From assembly GCF_025370105.1 (NCBI RefSeq), contig NZ_JANQBK010000004.1, positions 1-64,000 of the forward strand: 64,000 bases of DNA. The letters run 5' to 3'. Shown in pieces: positions 44,330-53,264 of this stretch; the stretch's first letter is position 1, and each line of letters opens with the position of its first letter. The notes under the pieces are model-generated. The model was not told the origin of the DNA. It did not search any database and saw only the letters and a program-made list of their open reading frames with translations. The translations under genes were made by a program, and so were the position numbers. The stretch comes from Sphingomonas hylomeconis (GTDB lineage: Bacteria; Pseudomonadota; Alphaproteobacteria; Sphingomonadales; Sphingomonadaceae).

Positions 44330-44967
44330 CCCATCTCACCGCCTTCGACGCCGCCTTTGCCGAGTTGCCGTTGATCGCAATCCTGCGCGGGGTGCGGCCC
44401 GACGAGGTTGAGGCGGTCGGCACGGCACTGGTCGACGCCGGCTTCAAGATCCTCGAAGTCCCGCTCAACTCACCCGAGCCGTTCGACGGGATCGCGCGTC
44501 TGGCCAAGGCGGTCGCGGGCCGCGCGGTGGTCGGCGCCGGCACCGTGCTCCGCGTGGAGGACGTGGCCAGGGTCGAGGCGGCCGGCGGCACGCTAATCAT
44601 CTCGCCCAACGCCAACACTGCGGTGATCGCCGAGGCGGCGGGCCGCGGCCTCGTATCGCTGCCCGGCATCGCTACGCCGACCGAGGCGTTCGCTGCGCTC
44701 GACGCCGGCGCCAGCGCGCTCAAACTGTTCCCGGCCGAAGCGGCGAGCCCGGTGGTGCTGAAAGCGATGCGCGCCGTGCTGCCCAAGACGACGCGGATCC
44801 TGCCGGTCGGCGGCATCACGCCGACGACGATGGCGCCGTGGCTGCAGGTCGGCGCGGCCGGCTTCGGGCTGGGCGGCGCGCTCTATGCAGCGGGCATGAG
44901 CGCGGACGAGGTTAGCGCGCGCGCAGCTGATTTCGTCGCGTCCTATCGCGCGCTGACGACCGCCTAG
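44326..44967 (+). CDS. dgoA: 2-dehydro-3-deoxy-6-phosphogalactonate aldolase
   Basis: 213-residue class I aldolase of the KDPG/KDPGal family. The sequence has PLIAILRGVRPDEVEAVG, the Glu segment ILEVPLNSPEPFDGI, GAGTVLRVEDV, and ALKLFPAEAASP with the Schiff-base Lys. LNSPEP (in place of the LRTPAA-like sequence of Eda) points to the galactonate enzyme. It splits the kinase product into pyruvate and glyceraldehyde-3-phosphate. Start and stop overlap shows co-translation with dgoK. Confidence 0.91.
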   Translation: MTHLTAFDAAFAELPLIAILRGVRPDEVEAVGTALVDAGFKILEVPLNSPEPFDGIARLAKAVAGRAVVGAGTVLRVEDVARVEAAGGTLIISPNANTAVIAEAAGRGLVSLPGIATPTEAFAALDAGASALKLFPAEAASPVVLKAMRAVLPKTTRILPVGGITPTTMAPWLQVGAAGFGLGGALYAAGMSADEVSARAADFVASYRALTTA

Positions 44968-44968
44968 G

Positions 44969-45511
44969 CTAGTCCTGATCAGGCCCGAGCGCGGGATCGA
45001 GATCGCGTGGGCGGATGAACCGCGTTAGCGTCGCGCCGTTGGCCGCGACGTCCGCCCAGGCGCCATCGAAGGTCATTTCCGCGGTGCTGGCGGTGGGAAA
45101 TTTCTCCTCCACCGTATCGCGCAAGCCATCATCGGCGGTGTCGTCCGGCACCAGCATCAGCACGAGATCCTCGAGCCCCGGATTGTGCCCGACCATCAGC
45201 ACCCGGTCGGCACTTTCCGGCAGCCCGTGGATGACGTCGAGCAGCGTCATCGCCGAGGCGAGATAGATGCGGCGATCCACCACCGGGGCGAGATCGGTGC
45301 CGTACCCCGTCTGAAGATGCGCGATCGTCTCGCCAACGCGCACCGCGGGCGAGGCGACGACATGATCGAAGACCAGACCGAGGCTGCGCCAGTGTTTGCC
45401 GACCGCTTCGGCGGCGCGCTTGCCCTTGCCGTTCAGCGGACGATCGAAATCACGCGCGACCGTATCGTCCCAGCCCGACTTGGCGTGGCGGAGCAGCGTT
45501 AACGTCTTCAT
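44969..45511 (-). CDS. SixA-like histidine phosphatase
   Basis: 180-residue histidine phosphatase (phosphoglycerate-mutase fold). The catalytic RHAKS motif is at residues 8-12, with PLNGKGKRAA following, VVASPAVRVGETI (second Arg), and GHNPGLEDLV (second His). The compact size and the RHAKS form are those of SixA, which dephosphorylates phospho-His of an HPt domain in E. coli. Ser in place of the usual Gly/Thr in RHGE/RHAE fits that group. GGAGAGCCC precedes the start. Substrate in this organism is not known. Confidence 0.85.
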   Translation of the reverse strand: MKTLTLLRHAKSGWDDTVARDFDRPLNGKGKRAAEAVGKHWRSLGLVFDHVVASPAVRVGETIAHLQTGYGTDLAPVVDRRIYLASAMTLLDVIHGLPESADRVLMVGHNPGLEDLVLMLVPDDTADDGLRDTVEEKFPTASTAEMTFDGAWADVAANGATLTRFIRPRDLDPALGPDQD

Positions 45512-45521
45512 GGGCTCTCCG

Positions 45522-48272
45522 TCAGGCGTCCAGGCGGACCTCTTGCACGACCTGCGTGACGGAAGGAAGACGCGATGCGCGCAGCACCGCCTCGTCCAGC
45601 GTGACTCGTTCGATCCTGACGCCAGGCGGGAAAGCCGTGAGCAACCGCGACGGCATCGCGGCGGACAACAATACAAACATGCCGCGATCGTCGGCGCGGC
45701 GGATCAGCCGTCCGAACGCCTGCGCCAGCCGCGCACGGACGATGCGATCGTCATAAGCGCTGCCGCCGCTGGCCAGCCGGCGCGCGGCGTGCAGCACGGT
45801 CGGCTTGGGCCAGGGCACACCCTCCATCACCACCAGGCGGAGCGACTCGCCGGGCACGTCGACACCGTCGCGCAGCGCATCGGTGCCGAGCAGCGACGCG
45901 CTGGCATCATCGCGGAAAATATCGATCAGCGTGCCGGTATCGATCGGATCGACATGCTGCGCATAGAGCGGCAGTCCGTCGCGCGCGAGCCGATCGGCGA
46001 TCCGCGCATGCACCCCGCGCAGCCGCCGGATCGCGGTGAACAGGCCGAGCATCCCGCCGCCGCTGGCGCAGCCCAGCCGTGCATAGGCATTGGCCAGCGC
46101 GCCCATGTCGCCACGCTTGACGTCGGTGACGATCAGCACCTCGGCCTGGGAAGCGTAATCGAACGGCGACGATGCCTCGAACCGGCTCGCGCCGCGCAGC
46201 AGATGATTGGCGCCGGTGCGCGCTTCGGCCACCGCCCAGCCTTCGTTGGGATCGGCGCCGCCGCCGCGCAGCGTCGCCGAGGTGACCAGCGCGCCGTGGG
46301 CGGGTTTGAGCACCGTCTCGGCGAACGGCTTGCTCGGATCGAGCCAGTGGCGGTGCAGCCCGATGTCATATTCGCGCCCCTCGACGCGATCGACCGCCAG
46401 CCAGTCGACGAAATCGGGCGAGGCCGGGCCGCCGACCCGTGCGAGCAGCGACACCCACGCCGCCACCGTCTCGGCGCGCCAGCCGATCGAGGCGATCGCG
46501 CCCTCCACCCGCGCGCGCGCCGGCCCATCCATCCAGTCAGGCGCCTCGGCCAGCACGGCTTCCAGTCGCCGGCCGAGCGTGACCAACGGCCGCACCAGTG
46601 CATCGAGCGCATGCGCCGCAGGCCCGGCCGCCTCGACCAAAGTGGCGTCGGGCTCGGCGAGTTCGGTTTCCAGCGCGTAGCCGGCATCGCCCGCCGCCTC
46701 GGCGCGCGCATAGGTCAGCCCGCGCACCGCGGCGAGCAGCGTCTCGATCGGCCCGAACGGCGCGCCTTCGCCGACGCGCTGCAGCCAGCCGTCGGCGGCC
46801 AGCGCCTGCGCCGCGACCACCGCTTCGGAGATCGCGCGCGCACCGCCCTCGTCATAGCTCGCCACGTCTGACAGGCGCGCCTGCAGGCCGCGCCGCCGTC
46901 CGCGCCCGCCGGATTCGGGGCCGAGGATCCAGCGCCGGATCTCGATCGTCTCCTGGCCGGTCAGCGCGGTGGAGAACATCGAATCCGCCGCATCGAACAG
47001 GTGATGGCCCTCGTCGAACACATAGCGCGTCGGGCGGGTGGTCAGCTCGCGGCCGCGCGCGGCGTTGACCATCACCAACGCGTGGTTGGCGATGACGATA
47101 TCCGCCTCGCTGCTCGCCCGCGCGGCGCGCTCGATGAAGCATTTGCGGTAATGCGGGCAGCCGGCATAGACGCATTCGCCGCGCCGGTCGGTCAGCGCGG
47201 TCGAGCCGTTGCGGCGGAACAGGGTGGGCAGCCAGCCGGGCAGATCGCCGCCGACCATGTCGCCGTCGGCGCTATACGCCGCCCAGCGCGCGACCAGTTG
47301 CGCGAGCACCGCGGCGCGATTCTGAAAACCGCCCTGCAGTGCATCTTCCAGATTGAGCAGGCACAGATAATTCTCGCGCCCCTTGCGCGTCACTACCTTC
47401 TGCTTGCGCACCGTAGCGTCGGGGAACAGTCGCGCGCTTTCCTGCCCCAATTGCCGCTGCAGCGCCTTGGTAAAGGTCGATACCCACACGGCCCCGCCTG
47501 CCTTTTCCGCCCAGAGCGACGCCGGCGCGAGATATCCCAAGGTCTTGCCGATCCCCGTCCCCGCTTCGGCGAGCACCATATTGGGCGAATCGCGCACCAT
47601 GCGCGGGCCGAACGCATCCATCGCCGCCTGCGCGAAGGCGCGCTGCCCGGTCCGCTGTTCGGCGGCCGACCCGGTGAGATGCGCGAGCCGCGCCTGCGTT
47701 TCGTCGCCGTCCAGCGTGATCGTGCGCGGCTGCGGGCGCGGCGCGCCTTCCGACCATTCGGGCAGCTTCGAGAACAGCCAGCGTTCCGCTTCTACCGGCT
47801 TGACCAGATGATCGCCGATCACCGGCGCCCACGGCCAGCGCAGGCGGAACAGTGACTGCGCCGACATCCACGCGCCTTCCTTTTCCGGCCACTCCCCCTT
47901 GGGCAGATCGAGCAACGCCTGCGCCGCCGCACGCAGGAAAGTGGCGACATCCTCGTCGCGCGCCGGCGTTTCCAGCCCGGTCGCACGCGCGAGGCCGCGC
48001 GGCGTCGGCACCATGAAGCGCGCCGGGCACATGAAGGCGAACAGTTCGAGCACGTCGAGCCCGGCGAGATCGGCATAGCCGAGCCGTTGGCCGACCAGCG
48101 CTGCGTTGAGCACGATCACCGGCGTATCCGCGGCAATGCGGATCGCCTCGCCGCGGCCGATCGGGCGCGTGCCCTCGTCGGTGGCGATCCAGATGCCGCT
48201 ATGGCTGGCATGGAGGGCGGGATAGCGGAGACTCACGTGGGCGACAGTGACGTGGGTGGAACGAAATGGCAA
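45522..48272 (-). CDS. DinG-like ATP-dependent DNA helicase
   Basis: 916-residue superfamily 2 helicase of the DinG/Rad3/XPD group. An accessory domain (about 1-215) precedes Walker A GTGIGKTLGYL near residue 255, then iron-sulfur cysteines YLCLLN and CVYAGCPHYRKC, and the Walker B box DEGHHLFD (DEAH variant). Motif III SATLRG and motif VI QAFGRLIRRADD close the catalytic part. It unwinds DNA 5' to 3' and likely aids repair or R-loop removal. The first ATG is used; GTG at codon 13 is an alternative. It follows the SixA gene by 10 bases on the same strand. Confidence 0.9.
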   Translation of the reverse strand: MPFRSTHVTVAHVSLRYPALHASHSGIWIATDEGTRPIGRGEAIRIAADTPVIVLNAALVGQRLGYADLAGLDVLELFAFMCPARFMVPTPRGLARATGLETPARDEDVATFLRAAAQALLDLPKGEWPEKEGAWMSAQSLFRLRWPWAPVIGDHLVKPVEAERWLFSKLPEWSEGAPRPQPRTITLDGDETQARLAHLTGSAAEQRTGQRAFAQAAMDAFGPRMVRDSPNMVLAEAGTGIGKTLGYLAPASLWAEKAGGAVWVSTFTKALQRQLGQESARLFPDATVRKQKVVTRKGRENYLCLLNLEDALQGGFQNRAAVLAQLVARWAAYSADGDMVGGDLPGWLPTLFRRNGSTALTDRRGECVYAGCPHYRKCFIERAARASSEADIVIANHALVMVNAARGRELTTRPTRYVFDEGHHLFDAADSMFSTALTGQETIEIRRWILGPESGGRGRRRGLQARLSDVASYDEGGARAISEAVVAAQALAADGWLQRVGEGAPFGPIETLLAAVRGLTYARAEAAGDAGYALETELAEPDATLVEAAGPAAHALDALVRPLVTLGRRLEAVLAEAPDWMDGPARARVEGAIASIGWRAETVAAWVSLLARVGGPASPDFVDWLAVDRVEGREYDIGLHRHWLDPSKPFAETVLKPAHGALVTSATLRGGGADPNEGWAVAEARTGANHLLRGASRFEASSPFDYASQAEVLIVTDVKRGDMGALANAYARLGCASGGGMLGLFTAIRRLRGVHARIADRLARDGLPLYAQHVDPIDTGTLIDIFRDDASASLLGTDALRDGVDVPGESLRLVVMEGVPWPKPTVLHAARRLASGGSAYDDRIVRARLAQAFGRLIRRADDRGMFVLLSAAMPSRLLTAFPPGVRIERVTLDEAVLRASRLPSVTQVVQEVRLDA

Positions 48273-48434
48273 CGGCTCAGCGCTCCTGCGACCGCAGGAT
48301 CCTAGCTAACGGTGCGTATCGCTCGTGGCCCTGGCCGCCCGCCTTCACGGGAGAACAAGCAGGATCGGTTGAGCGTCTCCTGTCTCTCAACTGCCAGGGA
48401 TGACGAATCCCGCACTTCCCGCTAGAGCCCCCCC

Positions 48435-50018
48435 ATGACGACTGACCTGCGCACCGCCGCCTTCGACTCCAAAGCCTGGCCCTATGAGGAAGCACGCAAG
48501 CTGCTCAAGCGCTACCCGGACGGCGCGCCGGCGAAAGGCCATGTGCTGTTCGAGACCGGCTATGGCCCCTCGGGCCTGCCGCATATCGGCACGTTCAACG
48601 AAGTACTGCGCACGACGATGGTGCGCCGCGCGTTCGAGACGCTGTCCGATATCCCGACCCGGCTGATCGCGTTCAGCGACGACATGGACGGGCTGCGCAA
48701 GGTGCCCGACAATGTCCCCAACAAGGAGATGCTGACCGCGCATCTCGGCAAGCCACTGACGCGCATCCCCGATCCGTTCGGCACGCACGAGAGCTTCGCC
48801 GCGCACAACAATGCGTTGCTGCGCGAATTCCTCGATCGCTTCGGCTTCGACTATGAATTCGTCTCGTCGACCGATTATTATGCCGACGGCACGTTCGACG
48901 AGGCGCTGAAGGGCGTGCTGCGCCATTATCAGGGCATCATGGACGTAATGCTGCCGACATTGCGCAAGGAACGCCAGGCGACCTATTCGCCGGTCCTGCC
49001 AGTGTCACCGACGAGCGGCATCGTGCTGCAGGTGCCGATCGAAGTGCTCGATGCGGAAACCGGCATGATCGCCTTCATCGACGAGGGTCAGCGTATCGAG
49101 CAATCGATCCTCGGCGGCCAGGCCAAGCTGCAGTGGAAGGTCGACTGGGCGATGCGCTGGGTCGCGCTGGGTGTCGATTACGAGATGGCGGGCAAGGATC
49201 TGATCGATTCGGTCACGCAGAGCTCGAAGATTGCGCGCGTGCTCGGCGGGCGCCCGCCCGAAGGGTTCAATTACGAGATGTTCCTCGACGAGAAGGGCGA
49301 GAAGATCTCCAAGTCCAAGGGCAACGGGCTCAGCCTCGATCAGTGGCTGACCTACGGCCCGGACGAGAGCCTAGCCTTCTACATCTATCGCGAACCCAAA
49401 AAGGCCAAGGCACTGCACCTGGGACTCATCCCGCGCGCGGTCGACGATTACTGGCAGTTCCGGGAGAAGTATCCGCATCAGCCGGTCGAGCAGCAGCTCG
49501 GCAATCCGGTGCACCATATCCATAACGGCCCGCCGCCGGCCGAGACGCTGCCGGTGACGTTCGGGCTGCTGCTCAACCTGGTCGGCGTGATGGGTGACGC
49601 CAGCAAGGAGCAGGTGTGGGGCTATCTGGCCAATTACGTGCCCGATGCCACGCCCGAGGCCTATCCCGCGCTTGACGATCTGATCGGCTATGCGCTGGCC
49701 TATGGCCGCGATTTCGTGACGCCGACGCTCAAGCGCCGCGCGCCTGTGGGCATCGAAATCGCCGCGCTAGAGCGGCTGGATGCCGATCTGGCGGGGCTTT
49801 CGGCGGATGCACGGCCGGAGGATATCCAGAACATCGTCTACGAGATCGGCAAGAGCGAGTTCGGCGACGCGGGCGGGTTCGAAAACCTGCGCGACTGGTT
49901 CAAGGCGCTGTACGAGACGCTGCTCGGCTCCGAGCAGGGCCCGCGCATGGGCAGCTTCATCGCGCTGTACGGCATCGACAATACGCGCAAGCTGATCGCC
50001 GAGGCGCTGGGGCGGTAA
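48435..50018 (+). CDS. lysS: Class I lysyl-tRNA synthetase
   Basis: 527-residue class I LysRS, the archaeal-type enzyme found in many alphaproteobacteria in place of the class II form. The HIGH motif appears as PHIGTF (residues 49-54) and the KMSKS motif as KISKSKG at 290-296. A C-terminal helical anticodon-binding domain follows (about 340-527). It attaches Lys to tRNA-Lys. No ribosome site is obvious just before the ATG. A tandem inverted repeat follows the gene. Confidence 0.96.
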   Translation: MTTDLRTAAFDSKAWPYEEARKLLKRYPDGAPAKGHVLFETGYGPSGLPHIGTFNEVLRTTMVRRAFETLSDIPTRLIAFSDDMDGLRKVPDNVPNKEMLTAHLGKPLTRIPDPFGTHESFAAHNNALLREFLDRFGFDYEFVSSTDYYADGTFDEALKGVLRHYQGIMDVMLPTLRKERQATYSPVLPVSPTSGIVLQVPIEVLDAETGMIAFIDEGQRIEQSILGGQAKLQWKVDWAMRWVALGVDYEMAGKDLIDSVTQSSKIARVLGGRPPEGFNYEMFLDEKGEKISKSKGNGLSLDQWLTYGPDESLAFYIYREPKKAKALHLGLIPRAVDDYWQFREKYPHQPVEQQLGNPVHHIHNGPPPAETLPVTFGLLLNLVGVMGDASKEQVWGYLANYVPDATPEAYPALDDLIGYALAYGRDFVTPTLKRRAPVGIEIAALERLDADLAGLSADARPEDIQNIVYEIGKSEFGDAGGFENLRDWFKALYETLLGSEQGPRMGSFIALYGIDNTRKLIAEALGR

Positions 50019-50054
50019 GGTCGCCCCGTTCGATCGCGCCGCCCCCACCCCAAC

Positions 50055-50148
50055 ACCGTCATCCTGAACTCGTTTCAGGATCCATCATGCCGCACTGCCG
50101 ATCGTCCGGGTGGCGGGATGGACCCTGAATCAAGTTCAGGGTGACGGT
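50055..50148. repeat. REP-like inverted repeat (CCGTCATCCTGAAC family), paired copy
   Basis: Two 32-base arms, 50055-50086 and 50117-50148, are inverted copies with 28 matching positions and 30 bases between. The arm consensus is CCGTCATCCTGAAC-N5-TTCAGGAT, itself a hairpin. A single arm of the same family is at 51887-51912, after divK. Such pairs look like bacterial interspersed mosaic elements and probably end transcription of lysS and of the convergent thioesterase gene. Confidence 0.8.
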
Positions 50149-50151
50149 CAA

Positions 50152-50574
50152 TTATTGGGTGGGCAAGCCGCGCAAAAAACCCCGGATCCCATCCGAGATC
50201 GTCACCGGGCGATGCGTCGCCAGATCGACGTTCACGCTGACCATCTGGATCACGCAGTGCAGGTCGCCGGTCGTGGCATGGCACAGTTCGAATCGCTTCG
50301 TGATGCTGGAGCCACCGATCCTGTCGACGCGTACGAATGCCTCGATCTCGTCGCCCCAGGCGAACGGCTTCAGATAGTCGATCTCGCTACGCCGTACGTG
50401 GAACTCCGCCGTGCGCCATTCCGGCAATGCCTCGGCGATTCCGGTCCATTCCCAGAATTCGGTCACGGCGACATCGGCATATTCGAGGTAGCGCGAGTTG
50501 AACACGATCGCCTGCGCGTCGATCTCGGCATAGCGCACCTTGAACCGCGTCGAGAAAGCGAAGCCCTCCCTCAC
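50152..50574 (-). CDS. Acyl-CoA thioesterase, 4HBT hotdog family
   Basis: 140-residue 4-hydroxybenzoyl-CoA-thioesterase-like hotdog protein. The catalytic-Asp segment is FKVRYAEIDAQAIVFNSRYLEYAD, as in YbgC/FadM types. The GTG start at 50574 overlaps the stop of the HAD gene (GTGA), so they are coupled; a longer start inside the HAD gene is unlikely. Its exact substrate is not known. It is the last gene of the DUF3572-HAD-thioesterase operon. Confidence 0.83.
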   Translation of the reverse strand: MREGFAFSTRFKVRYAEIDAQAIVFNSRYLEYADVAVTEFWEWTGIAEALPEWRTAEFHVRRSEIDYLKPFAWGDEIEAFVRVDRIGGSSITKRFELCHATTGDLHCVIQMVSVNVDLATHRPVTISDGIRGFLRGLPTQ

Positions 50575-51191
50575 GCGGGAAGGCCTGCAGCAAACCGCTC
50601 CATGATCCACAGTTCGGCATCGTTCCAGTCGTCGATCCGCGCATGTGCCGCCGGGGCCTTGGGCACGTGCGGGGCGAGCGCCGGTTCGGATACCATGTGC
50701 AGCCGGTGCACGCCCGGCGCGTGCTTCGCGACCGAGTCGTGATGCACTGCGAGATCGTCGACGAACACGGTGACGGGATTGCCATGCTCGGCGACCAGCT
50801 TCGCCACCGGGTCGCCCTTACCGCCCTGGTTGCATTCGACGCGGTGGTCGATCCCGAATTTCGCGAGCTGCTCGATGCGCGGCTGGCGGCACTGATCCTG
50901 CAGATTGGTCAAGATGACGATGTCGGCGGCCTTGGCCAGTGTAGCGAGCGCCTCGCGCGCATGCGGCACCAGCGTCTGGCGATCCATTTCGCCCGGGAAG
51001 AAGCCGTCGAGCATGCCCCACATATCCTCGCGCGTCAGCGCGGGCCCGCCGTCACGCCGAGTCATGCTGCTGGCGAAATCGCCACCGGCGATCGCAAAGT
51101 CGATATCGTGCGTCTCGCCCAGCCAGGTGCCGAAATGCCGCACCATGTGCAGCAGCACCTCGTCGCAATCACAGATCAGCAGCGGCCTCAT
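50571..51191 (-). CDS. HAD-family hydrolase
   Basis: 206-residue HAD-superfamily protein. Motif I is CDCDEVLLH (nucleophile D8, acid/base D10), motif II ILTNLQDQ (Thr), and motif IV FVDDLAVHHDS (two Asp). The Cys between the two Asp and the Val/Leu after them are unusual compared with DxDGT phosphatases but occur in some alphaproteobacterial HADs. The ATG overlaps the DUF3572 stop by 4 bases. Substrate unknown; a small phosphate ester is likely. Confidence 0.8.
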   Translation of the reverse strand: MRPLLICDCDEVLLHMVRHFGTWLGETHDIDFAIAGGDFASSMTRRDGGPALTREDMWGMLDGFFPGEMDRQTLVPHAREALATLAKAADIVILTNLQDQCRQPRIEQLAKFGIDHRVECNQGGKGDPVAKLVAEHGNPVTVFVDDLAVHHDSVAKHAPGVHRLHMVSEPALAPHVPKAPAAHARIDDWNDAELWIMERFAAGLPA

Positions 51192-51469
51192 GCCTCATAT
51201 CCTCCGTCCAGCGCCGCGCGCGCGCCGACCAGTGCGTCGGGCGCGACCGCCAGCCCGTCGGCGCAGGCGATCAAATCGGGCTCATAATTTTCCAGGAAGC
51301 CAAGCACGGCGGAGAGCACGGCGGGCTCGCCGGCGCGCGCCCGCAAGTCGCTCGGATCGAGCCCGGTCGTGTCGAGCAGCCGCTGCGCGCGATCCGGTTC
51401 GCCCAGGGTCCAAACCAGCGCACGCAGCGCCAGCGCGCCGGCGTCTTCATTTGTCTCGCGGGCGCGCAT
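51188..51469 (-). CDS. DUF3572 protein
   Basis: 93-residue soluble protein matching DUF3572: a helical region with ALRALVWTLGEPDRAQRLLDTTGLDPSDLR-like pattern and LGFLENYEPDLIACADGL. It lies divergent from divK, an arrangement conserved in alphaproteobacteria, with only 42 bases between the chosen starts. No function is known. Its stop overlaps the HAD start. Confidence 0.82.
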   Translation of the reverse strand: MRARETNEDAGALALRALVWTLGEPDRAQRLLDTTGLDPSDLRARAGEPAVLSAVLGFLENYEPDLIACADGLAVAPDALVGARAALDGGYEA

Positions 51470-51511
51470 TGCCTATCACTCTTTCGCATGACGATACAGG
51501 ATGGCGCGGAC

Positions 51512-51874
51512 GTGGCAAAAAGAGTGCTCGTTGTCGAGGACAATGAACTCAATTTGAAGCTGTTCTGCGACCTGCTGCGCGCTCATGACTATCTCCCCGA
51601 AGGGGTCCGAGACGGTCGCGAAGCTGTTGCGAAGGCCCGCGAATTCGCGCCCGATCTGATCATCATGGACATCCAGCTGCCGCATGTCAGCGGTTTCGAA
51701 CTGATCAACCAGCTCAAGGCGGACGAAGCACTGAAGGCGATTCCGATCATGGCGGTCACCGCCTATGCCGGCCGCGAGGACGAGGAACGGATCCGCGCCG
51801 CCGGGGCGGATGCCTATGTCTCCAAGCCGATCTCGCTGGCGCGCTTCGTGGAATCGGTGCGGGTGCTGTTGTAG
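51512..51874 (+). CDS. divK: Single-domain response regulator DivK
   Basis: 120-residue receiver-only regulator that controls cell-cycle kinases DivJ/PleC and CtrA signalling in Caulobacter. It begins VAKRVLVVEDNELNLKLF, with the acidic pair ED, phospho-acceptor Asp in IIMDIQLP, Thr in AVTAYAG and Lys in VSKPIS. GTG 51512 was chosen because AGGATGG lies upstream and relatives start at this point; ATG 51488 would add eight residues without a ribosome site. A repeat-type hairpin follows. Confidence 0.88.
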   Translation: MAKRVLVVEDNELNLKLFCDLLRAHDYLPEGVRDGREAVAKAREFAPDLIIMDIQLPHVSGFELINQLKADEALKAIPIMAVTAYAGREDEERIRAAGADAYVSKPISLARFVESVRVLL

Positions 51875-51886
51875 GCCATTTACCCG

Positions 51887-51912
51887 CCGTCATCCTGAAC
51901 CTGATTCAGGAT
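51887..51912. repeat. Single arm of the CCGTCATCCTGAAC repeat family
   Basis: A 26-base copy of the repeat arm seen at 50055-50148, with a perfect 8-base-pair stem ATCCTGAA/TTCAGGAT (51892-51899 with 51905-51912). It lies 12 bases after the divK stop and probably acts as its terminator. Confidence 0.75.
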
Positions 51913-51940
51913 GAAGAGCGTGGAGCGCACGCACGCAAAA

Positions 51941-51965
51941 AGCCGCAGAGGCACCCCCTGCGGCT
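51941..51965 (-). terminator. Rho-independent terminator of rpmG
   Basis: Stem AGCCGCAG (51941-51948) pairs perfectly with CTGCGGCT (51958-51965), followed on the minus strand by TTTTT. It lies 45 bases after the rpmG stop. Confidence 0.85.
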
Positions 51966-52009
51966 CGCGACCGGCCGACGGCCGGGATCAGGCAGACCGC
52001 AGAAGCGGC

Positions 52010-52177
52010 TTACTTGATCTTCGTTTCCTTGAACTCGACATGCTTGCGCACGACGGGATCGTACTTCTTGAACGAGAGCTTCTCGGTCTTGGTACGCGGA
52101 TTCTTCTTCGTGACGTAGAAGAAGCCGGTGTCTGCCGAGCTCAGCAGCTTGATCTTGACGGTTGTTGGCTTGGCCAT
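52010..52177 (-). CDS. rpmG: 50S ribosomal protein L33
   Basis: 55-residue L33 beginning [20 protein letters not shown], with the family pattern [20 protein letters not shown] and basic C-terminus ETKIK. It has no CxxC pairs, so it is the zinc-free type. AGGA precedes the ATG. A strong terminator follows. Confidence 0.96.
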   Translation of the reverse strand: MAKPTTVKIKLLSSADTGFFYVTKKNPRTKTEKLSFKKYDPVVRKHVEFKETKIK

Positions 52178-52342
52178 GAGCCCGGTTCCTGAATCTGTAA
52201 AAAAGCAAAGAGCGGCGAACAAGCCGCCGCTCACAAGCCGCGTCCGTTGGCCCAAAGGCCTTTCCAAGTCAAGCATAAGCCGCATTTAAGGCCGTGTTTA
52301 CCACTGCAGGCGCACCTTTCCGGTAACACGGGAGCATGGGGC

Positions 52343-52651
52343 ATGGCGGACGATACGATCAAGAACGAGCTGACCGCGCGAATCGGCCGGATCGGTGCGC
52401 GCGTCGGGATCGACCGCCCGGCCGATCTCGCGCACGAGATCGACCGGATCCGCGCGCTGGCGCACCGCAGCGGCATGCGCCCCGCGGTGACCGTCGCGCA
52501 GGCGCTGGAAATGGGGCTGGCGCGCGGCGAATGCGGCCCGCTGATCCGCGCCTGGCTCGATCTGCTGCGTGATGCGGTGGGCAGCGAGCGGCAGGACGAG
52601 GCCGCCTGTGACACCTATCGCGCGGCCTGTGCGGTGCGGATGTTCGGATAG
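52343..52651 (+). CDS. Small helical protein of unknown function
   Basis: 102-residue soluble protein beginning MADDTIKNELTARIGRIG. It looks all-helical: ADLAHEIDRIRALAHRSG, then VAQALEMGLARGECGPLIRAWLDLL, and a tail AACDTYRAACAVRMFG with two or three Cys. GGGAGC lies ahead of the start. The GDT1-like gene begins 5 bases after its stop, so the two are probably co-transcribed. I recognise no family. Confidence 0.72.
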   Translation: MADDTIKNELTARIGRIGARVGIDRPADLAHEIDRIRALAHRSGMRPAVTVAQALEMGLARGECGPLIRAWLDLLRDAVGSERQDEAACDTYRAACAVRMFG

Positions 52652-52655
52652 CAGT

Positions 52656-53219
52656 ATGGACGCACTGATGGCCGCCCTGGTCGCGGCCGCGCTGGCTCAG
52701 GCAAGCGACCGCACGCCGTGGCTCGCCGCGATCCTCGGTGACCGCTATCCGCGCGTCACCGTGATCCTCGCCACTGCGCTGGCCCTGGCGCTGGGCAATA
52801 CGATCGCGGCGATCGGCGGCACGCTCGTGGCGCGCGAGATGTCGCCCAATGCGCGGGATCTGTTTCTGGCGATCGCGCTGATCTTTTCGGGCATCGCCGC
52901 CTTTTCCGCGATCAAGCCGCCGGATCGGCTGACCAACTGGCGGCTTGGCGCATTCCCGACCAGCCTGGCCGGCGTGTTCGTCCTTGCCCTCGGCGATCGC
53001 AGCCAGTTCCTCACCGCCGCGATCACCGCACGCAGCCCCGCGCCTGTGTTCGCAGCGATTGGCGCGACGATCGGCGCGCTGGCCATCAACGTGCCGGCCA
53101 TCCTGGCTGGGGAAGCCGCGCGCCGGCGCTTGCCGATCACCGCGGTCCGCATCGGCGCCGGCGCGCTGTTCCTGTTGATCGGCGTCTATCTGGCGCTGGG
53201 GGCGATCAGACTGATCTAG
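52656..53219 (+). CDS. TMEM165/GDT1-family membrane protein
   Basis: 187-residue protein with six predicted helices in two halves, like the UPF0016/GDT1 family of Mn2+/Ca2+ transporters. The second half has the family motif as LALGDRSQFLTAA. The first half carries QASDRTPWLAA where the family usually has E-x-G-D-(K/R)-(S/T), so one of the two metal motifs is degenerate (Gln for Glu, Ser for Gly). It lies upstream of dps, another metal-related gene. The substrate is an inference. Confidence 0.78.
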   Translation: MDALMAALVAAALAQASDRTPWLAAILGDRYPRVTVILATALALALGNTIAAIGGTLVAREMSPNARDLFLAIALIFSGIAAFSAIKPPDRLTNWRLGAFPTSLAGVFVLALGDRSQFLTAAITARSPAPVFAAIGATIGALAINVPAILAGEAARRRLPITAVRIGAGALFLLIGVYLALGAIRLI

Positions 53220-53238
53220 ATTTTCGTTGGATGCAGGC

Positions 53239-53264
53239 GGAGCGTTTGCGCTACTCGAATCGTT
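53239..53264 (+). promoter_or_regulatory. EcfG-type stress promoter ahead of dps (near-consensus)
   Basis: GGAGC-N17-CGTT matches the alphaproteobacterial general stress consensus GGAAC-N16/17-CGTT at all but one base. It lies 28 bases before the dps ATG. Dps is a typical general stress gene, which makes the call reasonable. Confidence 0.55.
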
